A DNA stretch of 64,000 nt from Massilia frigida (GCF_011682175.1 NZ_WHJG01000007.1:124001-188000), one strand, 5' to 3'. Shown: positions 20,388 to 32,000, counted from the stretch's first letter. Translations and numbers: made by a program. The notes: generated by a model not told the origin, from the sequence alone.

Positions 20388-20550
20388 GCAACGTCGGCCA
20401 GGCGCGCGACGGCCAGACCCAGCGCTGTCATTGGCAGAAATGACTTTCCGCTCCGGCCCGGTGTTTGATCAACTGCAAGCCTCAACCTAGCGTTGGCACC
20501 TGGCCCGGCTCAGGTAAAATCACCCAAGTGGATCAATCACAGGGGGAAAT

Positions 20551-20742
20551 ATGAAACCAGTGTTGAAGCATCTCACGTCCGAAGACGTGCGTCCGGCAAA
20601 CAACGACCTCATTGCCCGCAAAGTCACGGTAGCGGTGGGTCTCTCGCCGGCCGCCACGCGACTTCTCCGCCAGTCGCGCTTCAGCCGCGAGGAGATTAAC
20701 CGCGCATTCGCCGAAGCCCGCCGTGTCGTCAGCGCGACCTGA
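20551..20742 (+). CDS. Small protein of unknown function (63 aa)
   Basis: The ATG at 20551 follows a strong ribosome site (AGGGGG, 5 bp spacing), which is the main support for a real gene. The product is basic and mostly helical (LSPAATRLLRQSRFSREEINRAFAEARRVV), without signal peptide or membrane span. The second half could be a short helical DNA- or RNA-binding segment, but no family is recognised. It lies between the FAD dehydrogenase (+) and corA (-). Confidence 0.55.
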   Translation: MKPVLKHLTSEDVRPANNDLIARKVTVAVGLSPAATRLLRQSRFSREEINRAFAEARRVVSAT

Positions 20743-20864
20743 TTGATGGCGGCGCCGCCCGTGGGCCGCTCAAGCCTGCCCCTGCCAACTGATGCGAGCA
20801 TGCCTTGCCAGTATGTCTTGGAAGTGCGCGCGGGTCGTACGCCGAATGATCTTCAGCCAAAGCC

Positions 20865-21830
20865 CTACAGCCATCCCGATTTACGGAAACGGTAGTACAG
20901 ATACCCGCACACGCTGACCATCACGCCCAGCGCGCCCACGTAGCCGAAATGCCATTTCAGTTCCGGCATGAACTCGAAGTTCATCCCCCACACGCCGGCG
21001 AATGCGGTAAACACCGCGAAGATCGCGGCCCATGCGGCCAGCCGTTTATTGACTTCGCCATCATCGATCGCCACCATCGACAGATTGACCTGGATCGCCG
21101 TGCCGATGGTGTCGCGGATGGTATCGAGCGCGCCGTTGATCCTTTGCAGGTGATCGTGCACATCGCGGAAGTATTCCTGGGTATCGCGGCAGAACGACGG
21201 CACCCGTCCGCCATGCAGCTTGCCGATGGCGTCAAGCAGCGGCGTGACCGCGTGGCGCAGCACCAGCACCTTGCGCTTGAGTTCATACAGGCGCTCGATG
21301 TTGGCGCGCTGCGAGCCGCGGATGAAAATCCGGTCTTCGATGGTTTCGAGTTCGGTTTCGAGCGCGTCGACCACCGGAAAATAACGGTCGACCACCGCAT
21401 CCATCAGCGCATACAGCACAAACGACGAGCCCTTGCCCAGCAGGTGCGGTTCGCGTTCGGCGCGCGCACGCACGCCGAGAAAACCGCGCATGACATTGTT
21501 GCGCACCGAGAGCACGTAATTGTCGCCGACGAACATGGCCACCTGGCCCACGCTCATCTCATCGCCATCCATCTCGACCGTCTGTACCACCACGAACAGC
21601 GAATCGCCGTACTCCTCGATCTTGGGGCGCTGGTGGCCGCGCAGCGCGTCTTCCACCGCCAGTTCGTGCAGCCCGAATTCGTGCTGCATGACGGCCAGCT
21701 CGTCCGGCTGAGCGTCCTTCAGGGCCACCCACACGAAACAGTCGGATTTCTCGACGTAGTCGCTGATGGCCTCGACGGAAATGTCGGACAGCTTTTTGCC
21801 TTCCTGGTAGGCGACGCAGTTGATCAGCAT
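20865..21830 (-). CDS. corA: Magnesium/cobalt transporter CorA
   Basis: 321 residues. CorA is a pentameric inner-membrane channel for Mg2+ (also Co2+ and Ni2+). The long cytoplasmic N-terminal domain is followed by two C-terminal membrane spans. The signature GMN occurs at 282-284, at the end of the first span and ahead of the acidic loop FEFMPE, and the C-terminus is basic (YRFRKSGW). All elements needed for transport are present. The gene sits 77 bp downstream of ntrC in the same direction, so read-through from the ntrBC transcript is possible. Confidence 0.93.
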   Translation of the reverse strand: MLINCVAYQEGKKLSDISVEAISDYVEKSDCFVWVALKDAQPDELAVMQHEFGLHELAVEDALRGHQRPKIEEYGDSLFVVVQTVEMDGDEMSVGQVAMFVGDNYVLSVRNNVMRGFLGVRARAEREPHLLGKGSSFVLYALMDAVVDRYFPVVDALETELETIEDRIFIRGSQRANIERLYELKRKVLVLRHAVTPLLDAIGKLHGGRVPSFCRDTQEYFRDVHDHLQRINGALDTIRDTIGTAIQVNLSMVAIDDGEVNKRLAAWAAIFAVFTAFAGVWGMNFEFMPELKWHFGYVGALGVMVSVCGYLYYRFRKSGWL

Positions 21831-21907
21831 GGAGGTTCCAACAATAAATTGGACAGAAGCTTACACCATGCCGCGCGCGGACGGGGGCACGCGCCCCGCC
21901 ATGTCCC

Positions 21908-23401
<1,494 letters not shown>

Positions 23402-23470
23402 GTGTTCGCGCTTCCCCGCAATATGGATCTTCAATTGATGGGACCCGGATTGTCGAAGCTGATGCGCGGC

Positions 23471-24556
23471 TTATGGCAGCGGCAACAGGATCCTGAAATC
23501 CGTAAATCCAGGCCGGCTTTCGCACTCGATCACACCCATGTGCTGCTGCACGAAGGTCTGCGCCAGTGTCAGCCCCAGGCCGCTGCCGCCCTCCCGTCCC
23601 GATACCAGGGGATAGAAAATGCGGTCGCGGATCTGCGGCGGGATGCCCGGTCCATTGTCGATGATATGCAAGTCTAATGCCAGCCCGTAGCGCACCTTGG
23701 CCAGGGTCACCTGGCGCGCCACGCGGGTCTTGAAAACCAGTTCGGCGTCGCCCGCCACGATCCGCTCGGACAGGGCCTGGGCGGCATTGTGCGCGATATT
23801 GAGCACGGTCTGGATCAACTGTTCCTTGTCGCCCCTGAACTCGGGAATCGAGGCATCGTAATCGCGCCGGATGGCCAGCCCGGCCGGGAACTCGGCCAGG
23901 ATCAGGCTGCGCACACGCTCGCACACTTCATGGATATTGACGTCGCCGACGATGTGCGGACGCCGGTGCGGCGCCAGCAGGCGGTCGACCAGGGTTTGCA
24001 GGCGGTCCGCTTCCTTGATGATCACCTGCGTGTATTCGCGCAGCTGGGTCAGGTGGCGCGCCGGCAGTTCGAGTTCGAGCAGCTGCGCCGCGCCGCGGAT
24101 GCCGCCCAGCGGGTTCTTGATCTCGTGCGCCAGGTTGCGCACCAGTTCCTTGTTGACCTGGCTCTGGTCGAGGATGCGCTCTTCGCGGTCGAGTTTCAGC
24201 TGCTGGACGTTCTCGCGCAGCTCGATCACGATGCCCGATTCGCCCGCCTCGCTGACAATGCTGTGCACGTGCAGCGGTTCGCGTCCGCTGCGCTCCAGGG
24301 TCAGGTCCTGGCGCAGGTCGGCGTATTTATGGGCCAGCGCCTGCGCGCACAGATTGAGCAATTCCTCGGCGTTGAGGAACAGGGTATGCAGCTGCTGGCG
24401 TTGCAGGGCCCTGAGCGAGCTTTCCAGCAGATTCTCGGCGGCGGCATTGGCGAAGGTGATGGTGCCGCCGGCGTCGACCAGCAGCACGGCCGAGGCCAGC
24501 AGATCGAGGCCGGCCAGGGCCTCGCGCCGTGGCACGGAAGGCGCGGCCACGGTCAT
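23471..24556 (-). CDS. ntrB: Nitrogen regulation sensor histidine kinase NtrB
   Basis: 361 residues, soluble as expected. A PAS-like domain (about 15-125) precedes the dimerisation and phosphorylation helix NLAHEIKNPLGG, with the phospho-histidine at 144, and the ATPase domain with the N-box NIAHNAAQAL, DNGPGIP and GGSGLGLTLAQ. NtrB phosphorylates NtrC when PII is uridylylated. The start codon overlaps the stop of the upstream DUF4124 gene by 4 nt (ATGA, 24553-24556), indicating translational coupling. Confidence 0.95.
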   Translation of the reverse strand: MTVAAPSVPRREALAGLDLLASAVLLVDAGGTITFANAAAENLLESSLRALQRQQLHTLFLNAEELLNLCAQALAHKYADLRQDLTLERSGREPLHVHSIVSEAGESGIVIELRENVQQLKLDREERILDQSQVNKELVRNLAHEIKNPLGGIRGAAQLLELELPARHLTQLREYTQVIIKEADRLQTLVDRLLAPHRRPHIVGDVNIHEVCERVRSLILAEFPAGLAIRRDYDASIPEFRGDKEQLIQTVLNIAHNAAQALSERIVAGDAELVFKTRVARQVTLAKVRYGLALDLHIIDNGPGIPPQIRDRIFYPLVSGREGGSGLGLTLAQTFVQQHMGVIECESRPGFTDFRILLPLP

Positions 24557-25071
24557 TTAATGTTTGAAATTTCGCGCCGCAGCGCTTCGATGTTCTTCTC
24601 GGCGCGCGCGATGTTGTCGGCCATCGACTGGACCCGCTCCTGGTACTTGGCGTAGTTTTTCTCGTTGCCCTGGCGTTCGGGCTCGCCCTTGTTGTACTCG
24701 CGTTTGAGTTCGGCCAGCTTCTTTTCTTCGGCGTGCAGTTCGTCGTTGAGGATCTGGCGCCGGTCGGCGTCGCGCGCGCGCTGCTCGCTGCCGCCCACCT
24801 TGGGAAAATCGGTCGGCGTGGTCACCGGCTTGGCCGGAGCGCTGCTCTTGCGCCCCGACGGCGCGGGAATATTGTTCGGCACGTCGAGCTGCTTGCAGCC
24901 CGGCTTGGGGTTGTCGGTCAACTCCTTGCGGCCACTGGCATCGACGCACAGATAGATGTCCGCCCGGGCCGGCAGCTGCGCGCCAAGGCCGGCGAGCAGC
25001 ACCAGCGCCAGCAAAGGCGAACGCAGCGGTCGGTGCGGGCGAATTCGGGACATCCTCGTTATCATAAGCAT
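24553..25071 (-). CDS. DUF4124 protein with C-terminal coiled coil
   Basis: 172 residues from ATG 25071; ATGs at 25065 and 25053 are alternatives and none has a clear ribosome site. An N-terminal signal peptide or anchor ends near PARA-DIYLC. Next comes the DUF4124-type strand DIYLCVDASGRKELTDNP, a proline-rich linker, then a highly charged coiled coil over roughly the last 80 residues (RRQILNDELHAEEKKLAELK). Function is unknown; it is expected to be periplasmic. It lies between glnA and ntrB and overlaps ntrB by 4 nt, so its translation is tied to the nitrogen sensor although nothing in its sequence suggests nitrogen sensing. Confidence 0.75.
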   Translation of the reverse strand: MLMITRMSRIRPHRPLRSPLLALVLLAGLGAQLPARADIYLCVDASGRKELTDNPKPGCKQLDVPNNIPAPSGRKSSAPAKPVTTPTDFPKVGGSEQRARDADRRQILNDELHAEEKKLAELKREYNKGEPERQGNEKNYAKYQERVQSMADNIARAEKNIEALRREISNIK

Positions 25072-25133
25072 CAGCGTTGTTTCACGGAATTCCGTGGAGT
25101 AATTAGATTCAACCGAATATACAACATCCAATG

Positions 25134-25204
25134 AAAAACGCGAGGAAAGCCGTGGCCTTCCTCGCGTTTTTATACCGGAGAGATACGTTTTGATGTCTCT
25201 CCGG
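25134..25204 (-). terminator. Double hairpin terminator after glnA
   Basis: In the direction of transcription the first hairpin is CCGGAGAGA/TCTCTCCGG (25175-25183 with 25196-25204). The second is a 14-bp stem (25134-25147 with 25158-25171) ending in T5. It should separate the glnA transcript from the DUF4124-ntrBC unit, which then needs its own promoter at 25072-25133. Confidence 0.8.
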
Positions 25205-25247
25205 CTACAGATACTGCATGTTGGCAATGCCTGCCAACCAAAAACAA

Positions 25248-26663
25248 TTACAGCGAGTAGTACATGTCGAACTCGGCCGGGTGCGTGGTCATGCGCATGC
25301 GCTGCACGTCCTGCATTTTGAGTTCGATGTAGGCATCGATCATGCTGTTGCTGAAAACACCACCGCGTGTCAGGAACTCGCGGTCCTTGTTCAGGTTGTC
25401 GAGCGCTTCTTCCAGCGAGGAGCACACGGTCGGGATCAGCGCGTCTTCTTCCGGCGGCAGGTGGTACAGGTCTTTCGACGCTGCTTCGCCCGGATGGATC
25501 TTGTTGGCGATACCATCCAGGCCAGCCATCAGCAGCGCGGCGAAGCACAGGTACACGTTGGCCAGCGGATCCGGGAAGCGGGTCTCGATGCGGCGGCCTT
25601 TCGGGTTCGCCACGTGCGGGATGCGGATCGAGGCCGAACGGTTCTTGGCCGAATAAGCCAGTTTCACCGGCGCTTCGTAGCCAGGCACCAGGCGCTTGTA
25701 CGAGTTGGTGCCCGGGTTGGTGATCGCGTTCAGGGCCTTGGCATGCTTGATGATGCCGCCGATGTAGAACAGCGCATCTTCCGACAGGCCGGCATAGCCG
25801 TCGCCGGCGAACAGGTTCTTGCCGTCTTTCCAGATCGACTGGTGCACGTGCATGCCCGAGCCGTTGTCGCCAACGATCGGTTTCGGCATGAAGGTGGCGG
25901 TCTTGCCATAGCTGTGGGCCACGTTCCAGACCACGTATTTCAGGTTCTGGGTCCAGTCGGCGCGCTCGACCAGGGTCGAGAAGCGGGTGCCGATTTCATT
26001 CTGGCCGGCGCCGGCCACTTCGTGGTGGTGCACTTCGACCGGGATGCCCAGTTCTTCGAGGATCAGGCACATTTCCGAGCGCATGTCCTGGAACGAATCG
26101 ACTGGTGGCACCGGGAAGTAGCCGCCCTTGACGGTTGGACGGTGGCCGCTGTTGCCGCCTTCGGTCTTGGCATCGGTCGCCCACGACGATTCATCCGAAT
26201 CGATCTTGACGAAGCAGCCCGACATGTCGATCTTCCAGCGCACGCTGTCGAAGATGAAGAATTCCGGCTCAGGGCCGAAGTAGGCGGTGTCGCCGATGCC
26301 GGTCGACTTGAGGTAGGCTTCGGCGCGCTTGGCGATCGAACGCGGATCGCGGTCGTAGCCCTTGCCGTCGGCCGGCTCGATGACGTCGCACTGCATGAAC
26401 AGCGTGACTTCTTCCATGAACGGATCGATGTTGGCCGTGTTCGGGTCTGGCATGAGCAGCATGTCGGACGCTTCGATGCCCTTCCAGCCGGCGATCGACG
26501 AGCCGTCGAAAGCGTGGCCCGATTCAAATTTGTCGAGATCGAAGTGCGATACGGGAACCGTTACGTGCTGCTCTTTGCCACGCGTGTCGGCGAAGCGAAA
26601 GTCCACAAAGCGAACGTGCTTCTCTTTAACCATTTCCAAGACTTCTGCGGCCGTCATTGCCAT
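25248..26663 (-). CDS. glnA: Type I glutamine synthetase
   Basis: 471 residues from ATG 26663 (AGGAGAG upstream). Dodecameric cytosolic enzyme forming glutamine from glutamate, ammonia and ATP. GSI signatures are present: FDGSSIAGW near 53-61, the metal/ATP block [12 protein letters not shown] near 219-230, [12 protein letters not shown], and NRSASIRIP. The adenylylation loop DLYHLPPEE places the modified tyrosine at 400, the target of GlnE encoded at 1469-4225. The upstream region carries a -24/-12 promoter and two NtrC sites. The much longer open frame extending upstream to 27203 covers the regulatory region and is rejected as coding. Confidence 0.98.
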   Translation of the reverse strand: MAMTAAEVLEMVKEKHVRFVDFRFADTRGKEQHVTVPVSHFDLDKFESGHAFDGSSIAGWKGIEASDMLLMPDPNTANIDPFMEEVTLFMQCDVIEPADGKGYDRDPRSIAKRAEAYLKSTGIGDTAYFGPEPEFFIFDSVRWKIDMSGCFVKIDSDESSWATDAKTEGGNSGHRPTVKGGYFPVPPVDSFQDMRSEMCLILEELGIPVEVHHHEVAGAGQNEIGTRFSTLVERADWTQNLKYVVWNVAHSYGKTATFMPKPIVGDNGSGMHVHQSIWKDGKNLFAGDGYAGLSEDALFYIGGIIKHAKALNAITNPGTNSYKRLVPGYEAPVKLAYSAKNRSASIRIPHVANPKGRRIETRFPDPLANVYLCFAALLMAGLDGIANKIHPGEAASKDLYHLPPEEDALIPTVCSSLEEALDNLNKDREFLTRGGVFSNSMIDAYIELKMQDVQRMRMTTHPAEFDMYYSL

Positions 26664-26725
26664 GCGTATCTCTCCTAATATAAATGGGGGGTTGCCACCT
26701 CGGCGGCAAAACTCACAGGGATCAT

Positions 26726-26741
26726 AGCAGAAAGCGTGCCA
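26726..26741 (-). promoter_or_regulatory. Sigma-54 (-24/-12) promoter of glnA
   Basis: Transcribed strand TGGCACGCTTTCTGCT. GG and GC are separated by exactly 10 nt, matching the TGGCACG-N4-TTGC consensus except for one base in the -12 box. It lies about 65-80 bp upstream of the glnA ATG, with a predicted transcription start near 26715. Confidence 0.88.
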
Positions 26742-26847
26742 GCCAGACCATGCGGACCGAATGGCGCAGCAGCGTTGAAAATGCTGCCAAATATCACTAA
26801 ACTCCGGAGTCCCTGTCACGGCGCCGGCGCGGGCGCCTGATCTGGAT

Positions 26848-26864
26848 CGCACCACCTTGGTGCA
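26848..26864 (-). promoter_or_regulatory. NtrC-binding site 1 upstream of glnA
   Basis: Transcribed strand TGCACCAAGGTGGTGCG, a 17-bp dyad matching the enterobacterial NtrC site (TGCACC-N5-GGTGCA) in all but the last base. Its centre is about 140 bp upstream of the predicted start, a normal enhancer distance. Confidence 0.85.
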
Positions 26865-26876
26865 AATCGCGCGGAT

Positions 26877-26893
26877 TGCACCAAGTTGATGCA
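26877..26893 (-). promoter_or_regulatory. NtrC-binding site 2 upstream of glnA
   Basis: Transcribed strand TGCATCAACTTGGTGCA, 17 bp, centred 29 bp from site 1, so the two NtrC dimers would sit near the same helical face. The site also lies 47 bp from the -10 (TATAAT, 26940-26945) of the divergent rhodanese gene, which NtrC might therefore influence. Confidence 0.83.
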
Positions 26894-26973
26894 CGATGCA
26901 CCGAAAAGGGAAAAATGCCGCGCCGTGGTGCGCCGCTCCTATAATAATCGCAAACTTGACCGAGGAATACGCC

Positions 26974-27432
26974 ATGAGTAACGCCGACACCCTGCTTGCC
27001 ACCGCCCGCACCCGCGCGCCCGGCCAACCGTATGCGGGCGCGGTGACGCCGCAGGAAGCGTGGGAACTGCTGCAAAGCGACGCGCGCGTGCGGCTGGTGG
27101 ACGTGCGTACCGACGCCGAGCGCGCGTGGGTCGGCAAGGTCGCCATTCCGGCGCAGCAGCACTGCGCCGTGCAATGGAGCACCTGGCCGGACGGCGCGCC
27201 CAATCCCGATTTCGTGCGGCAGCTCGAAGCGGTGGCGCAAAAGGATGAAGTGCTGCTGTTCCTGTGCCGCGCGGGCGTCAGGTCGCGCCACGCCGCACGG
27301 GTGGCGACGGAAAATGGCTATGCGCAGTCATTCGATATCCTGCAAGGCTTCGAGGGCGACAAGGATGCGGACGGTCACCGCAAGAGCGTCGGTGGCTGGT
27401 GCAAGGCCGGCTTGCCGTGGCTGGGGGCCTGA
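26974..27432 (+). CDS. Rhodanese-like sulfurtransferase
   Basis: 152 residues from ATG 26974 (GAGGA upstream; TATAAT at 26940-26945 is a likely -10). A single rhodanese domain with [21 protein letters not shown] and the active-site loop [12 protein letters not shown], with Cys98 the persulfide carrier. It is probably a cytosolic sulfur carrier or thiosulfate sulfurtransferase. It is transcribed divergently from glnA and shares its regulatory region. The domain assignment is firm, the physiological partner unknown. Confidence 0.88.
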   Translation: MSNADTLLATARTRAPGQPYAGAVTPQEAWELLQSDARVRLVDVRTDAERAWVGKVAIPAQQHCAVQWSTWPDGAPNPDFVRQLEAVAQKDEVLLFLCRAGVRSRHAARVATENGYAQSFDILQGFEGDKDADGHRKSVGGWCKAGLPWLGA

Positions 27433-27462
27433 TTTTTTAAAAGCTCACCGGCGCCAGCGGCG

Positions 27463-28848
27463 TTACGCGAGAGCACCCGGCGCGGATTGCGTAGCGCGGA
27501 CTTGATCGTCGGCCACGGCGTTCTTCACCCGCTGGCGCACAAAATTGATATGGCTGCGCAGGCCATACAAGCCATCGGCAAATGCGAGCGGAATCGAAAT
27601 CTGGTTGACCATTTCTTCGATCTCATCGAGCCGCTTTAACAGCCCCGCGCAAATGTCTGCCCGCTGTGCGCCTTGCGCCGCCTCCAGCTCCTGCTCCACC
27701 GTGCGCAGCTGCCCGTACCAGCGGTACACGCGCGAGCGAATCCGCCACACGTACAGCGGCGGCACCACCTTCGACAGCGGCAGCACCAGCGCCGCCAGCG
27801 CCACCACCACGACCCACATCCGGTCGAAGAAATTGGCCAGCCAGAAGCTCATGTAGCGCTGCAGCAGCGGTGCGCCATCCTTGTAGAACTTGGCCGCTTC
27901 GCGCGCCACCGGAATTTCGGTGTAGCGCGCCGACGGGAACTGCCCCTGCTGCTGGAACCAGCCGGTGCCGCCATGAATTTCGCTGGCCGCCTGCACGTAC
28001 AAATCGATCAGCGCCGGATGCAAATCTTCACGCGCCACCAGCGTCGCTGTGGGTGCGATCAGATGGTAATCCTGGGCCGGGATGTCGCGCCCCACGTCGA
28101 CGATCCCGCGCGGCAGCACCACGTGCGAGACGAACGGCAAGCGCCGTGAATAGGCTTCGGCCTGGGTGAAGTCGAACAGCTTGAAGCCCGGCGTTTGCAG
28201 CAGCATCTGCACCAGCGGCGCGTCCGGACCGGAGCTGAAGACCAGGCCATCGATGCGCCCTTCCAGCAGCTCCACCGTGCCCGGCGTGTTCTCCAGGGTG
28301 CCGATGGTCAGGTCGGCCGGCTCGACGCCGTTCAGCGCGAGCACCTGGCGAAACAGCTTGGGCACGCCGCTGCCTTCCGGTCCGAGGTTGATTTTCAAGC
28401 CCTTGAGCTGCGACAGCTGCGTGACTTTGGCATCCTCGCGCAGGAACAGCCAGACCGGTTCGGTGAACAGGCTGCCGATCGAGACCAGTCCCTTGCGCTG
28501 GGCTTCGGCCTGCTCGGTCGATCCGCTCTGGACGAAAGCGATATCGAGCTTGCCTTCATTGAGGTGCTGCAGGTTGTCCTGCGAGCCGAGGGAGCGCTGC
28601 AGGGTGACGGCGATGCCATGCTTGCCCAGTTTGGCGGCGTATTTTTTGCCGAACTCCTCGTAGGCGCTGTTTTCCTGTCCGGTGCCGAGCGTGACCCTGC
28701 GCGGCGGCGAGGGATCGACCAGGAAGTAAGCGACCGCGCACAGCGCGACAATGGTGAGGACGGTGGGGCCGGCGGTGGCAACCAGGTCGCGAAACGAGAA
28801 CTGGGTAAACTTCCGGATTTTGGACATCGCACGTTGCAAAGGTTTCAT
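27463..28848 (-). CDS. TAXI family TRAP-type solute-binding protein with C-terminal membrane segment
   Basis: 461 residues from ATG 28848; ATG 28827 is an alternative, neither with a strong ribosome site. An N-terminal membrane span (about 26-44) is followed by a TAXI-type binding domain (VTLGTGQENSAYEEFG, LDIAFVQSGS, KGLKINLGPEGSG), a second hydrophobic segment near 350-375 (WVVVVALAALVLPLS) and a cytoplasmic helical tail. TAXI proteins normally deliver organic anions to a fused TRAP permease, but no DctM-like permease is adjacent. This membrane-tethered version is therefore probably a sensor-like or orphan binding protein. It is convergent with the rhodanese gene. Confidence 0.8.
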   Translation of the reverse strand: MKPLQRAMSKIRKFTQFSFRDLVATAGPTVLTIVALCAVAYFLVDPSPPRRVTLGTGQENSAYEEFGKKYAAKLGKHGIAVTLQRSLGSQDNLQHLNEGKLDIAFVQSGSTEQAEAQRKGLVSIGSLFTEPVWLFLREDAKVTQLSQLKGLKINLGPEGSGVPKLFRQVLALNGVEPADLTIGTLENTPGTVELLEGRIDGLVFSSGPDAPLVQMLLQTPGFKLFDFTQAEAYSRRLPFVSHVVLPRGIVDVGRDIPAQDYHLIAPTATLVAREDLHPALIDLYVQAASEIHGGTGWFQQQGQFPSARYTEIPVAREAAKFYKDGAPLLQRYMSFWLANFFDRMWVVVVALAALVLPLSKVVPPLYVWRIRSRVYRWYGQLRTVEQELEAAQGAQRADICAGLLKRLDEIEEMVNQISIPLAFADGLYGLRSHINFVRQRVKNAVADDQVRATQSAPGALA

Positions 28849-28915
28849 GGAACGGTACGATGCCAACATTTGGCAAACTATGCAAGCGCAGGCGGAAATG
28901 AAGGGCATAAAACTA

Positions 28916-28977
28916 AGAGCCGTCGTTTCTGGCAGTGCCAGGAAGTCGTTTATGGCAGTGCCAGAAACGACGGCTCT
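28916..28977. repeat. Near-perfect 25-bp-arm hairpin between the TAXI and penicillin-binding protein genes
   Basis: Arms 28916-28940 and 28953-28977 are reverse complements with one mismatch, separated by 12 nt. Each arm contains the direct repeat TGGCAGTGCCA, itself a small palindrome. It lies 51 bp beyond the penicillin-binding protein stop; on that strand the stem is followed by TAGTTTTA, so it may act as a terminator. It could also be a dispersed palindromic element. Confidence 0.7.
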
Positions 28978-29027
28978 CGATTTAGCGGTACCTGTCGACA
29001 GCCAAGCTCCCGGCGACCGTCACTTCA

Positions 29028-32000
29028 TCAACGCACGCACTGCTTGGCCGTGCTGTCAGCAGGCGGCTCGATCATCGGCATCAGGGTCGGCGCCAGCACT
29101 GTCAGCAACTGCACCGGCAAGGCGCTGGTGAAGTCGTAGTCGGCCGACGACGGTCCGTGCACATACGCGGTCATGCTGCCAAAAAAGCGCTCGCCGATGT
29201 TGAAGACGAAGGTCGCCGAGCGGTTCACGTAACGCGATTCGATCAGCCGTCCACCAGCGCCATATACCTCGAAACGCTGGTCGCCGGTGCCCGTCTTGCC
29301 GCCTACCGCAATGATGCTGCCGTCAGCCATCTTGAAGGCGGTCTTGACGCGCTTGGCGGTACCGTCCGAAACCACGCCGCGAATCGCATCGGCCACCGCG
29401 CGCGCCACTTCCGGCGACAGAATCTGCTCGCCCGGCGCGCTCTTGGCCTGCTTGACCAGCGTTTCGTACGGCGTACCAGCGGCAAAATGCAGCGAGTCGA
29501 TGCGCTGCACCGGCTTGCGCACGCCCTTGTTGACGATAATGCCCATCATCTCGGCCAGCGCCGCCGGACGGTCGGCCGACGCGCCCAGGGTGGTCGCATA
29601 CGACGGCACCAGCGAGTCGAACGGATACCCCATCTTCTTCCACTGCGCATGGATCTTCAGGAACGCTTCGACTTCCAGCAAGCCCGCGATGCGGCGGTCC
29701 TGCGCATGCTTGCGGTGCGTGTTGAACAGCCATGCATACACTTCCTGGCGTTCCTTGACGCTGGCCGCCACCATGTCGGAGTAGGTGGCGTTCGGATTGG
29801 CGCGGAAGTAACCAACCAGCCACAGTTCGAGCGGGTGGATGGTGGCCAGGTAGCCGCGGTCGGCCAGCGACATGCTGCTTGGGGCGTACTGGTCGTACAT
29901 GCGCGCGATGCGCTCGTCCGGCACTTCGTTGGCCGACACCAGGTTGTCCTTCACGAAGGCCGTGAACTGGGCCAGCGTGGCGTTCGGGGCAATGGTGCGG
30001 TGCACGTTGGCCAGCCGGGTCGGGGTCGGACGGAAGCTCGCGAGCAGCACTTTCTCGGCATCGGCCGCGTTCTTGCCCTTGTACTTGTTATAGAAGCGGC
30101 CAAGGAACTCGCGCCCTTCGCGGTCGGCGAAGCGGGCCAGGTATTCGGCGCGGCGCGGATCGTCGGCGTCGGCCAGCAGCGCCGCCGAGGAGCCGGGCAG
30201 CTGGAACATGTAGTAGCGCACCACGTCGCGCATCAGGCGCACGAATACCAGGTTGGTCGAGCTGCGCAGCGCCTGGCGCACGCTCATGATGCGCGTGTTA
30301 TCGAGCTTGCTGAAGTTGCCGAAGGTGTGCATGCCGCCGCCGGTGAAAAAGCCTTCGGCCGGGCTGCCCGAGTAGGTGCGTTCGATCGCCGCTTCCAGCA
30401 TGGCCGGCAGGTCGCGCGCGGCGCCGGCCGGCAGGGTCAGGAAGTATTCGATGCCCCACTGCGACAGCCGGTCCTTCGGATCGACCACCACCTTGCGCAG
30501 TTCCGCCGCACTCATGCCGTTAAAGCGCTGGTACAGCTGGTCGATGATGTCCATGTAGGTCACCAGGGTGCGCAGCTTGGCGGTCGAGCCCAGATCGAGC
30601 TTGGCGCCTTCGTTGATATCGAGCGGCTGGTCGTAGTTATCGGTCTGCACGCGCAGGTAGTTGGCTTTTTCGCCGCGTTCCATCAGCGTGAAGCTGTACA
30701 CCACGTTGGCCGGGTCGCCGTTGCCCAGCATGCCCTTGCCGGTCAGGCCGGCCGCTTGCGCCGATTCGGCGTCGCGCAGCTTGCGCAGCATGGCGGTGAC
30801 GGCTTTCTGGGCTTCCGAATCGAGCGTGCTGACCACCGACAGGTCGAGCCGGTCCAGGTTATACAGGCGCGCGTCGCCCAGCAAGCCCGCCAGGTGGGTA
30901 CGCACCGCGTTCGAGGCCTTGCGCGAGACGAAGGCATTGGCCGCCGGCGGCGCCACGCCGGAACCCTTGGCCGGCTCCAGCTTGACGGCCAGCGCGGCGT
31001 CGCGCAGCTGCGGCGTGACCACGCCGGCCTGGGCCAGCACGCGCAAGTGGGTGTTGGTCAGGTTTTCGAGGTCGTTGGCGCCTGCGCCCAGGTAGTGGGC
31101 CGGACGGCGCTGGGCGATCATCAGCGACAGCGCCTGCTTGTAGACCAGCGCCGCGTCGGGCGAATGCGGTTCGTCTTTCAGCAGCTTGTTCATGGCCGTG
31201 AAATCGCGTCCGTACCAGACCCACATGCCGTCGCCGATGCCGTTGACTTCACCGTAGCCGAGTTTGGCCGACAGCGGCACCGTGTTCAGGTAGTCGATGA
31301 CGATCTGGCGCCGGGCGCGGGTGGTGTCTTCGCCGTACTGGTAGGCGCGCAAGGTGGCCGACACCATCTGGCGCGCTTTTTCCGACAGCGAGCTGGTACG
31401 GCCATCCGGCGAATGGCGGTATTTTTCGATCTGGGTGGCCAGCGTGCTGCCGCCGGCCGAACGCTTGTCGCCGCCGCTGAACACGTGCAGCGACTTGTCG
31501 AAGACGGCCTTGCTGAAGCGGTCCCACTCGACGGCGGGATTGCGTTTCGGGTAGCTCGGGTCGAGCAGTTCGCGGTTTTCGATGAACAGCAGGCTCTTGA
31601 CCAGCGAGGACGGCGCATCGTCGAACTTTTCGTAGAAACGCTCGGGGTAGCGCGCCAAAAACAGCGGCCCGCTGCGGCAGTCGAGGATTTCGAGGCCGAC
31701 CTTGGTCTTTTCGCGGTAGGTCGCGAACAGGCCCTGGTCGGCCAGTTCCACCATCTTGGGCGACAGGCGTGCCTGCGAATCGATCATGAAGTCGCGCGTC
31801 TTGAGCTTGGCCAGGTAGTCGGGCATGTTGGCGTAGCCGAGCCGCTCGTCGTACGGGCTGTCGTGCGGGAAGCGGATGTTGGTGCTCGGCCCTTTCTCGA
31901 CCTTGTAGCTGATCTTCCTGGCGATGCCGGCAAAGTACTTGGCCTGCATCGACGAGGTGCGCACTTCATCGAGCACCCACCAGACGCCGGCGCCGAGCAA

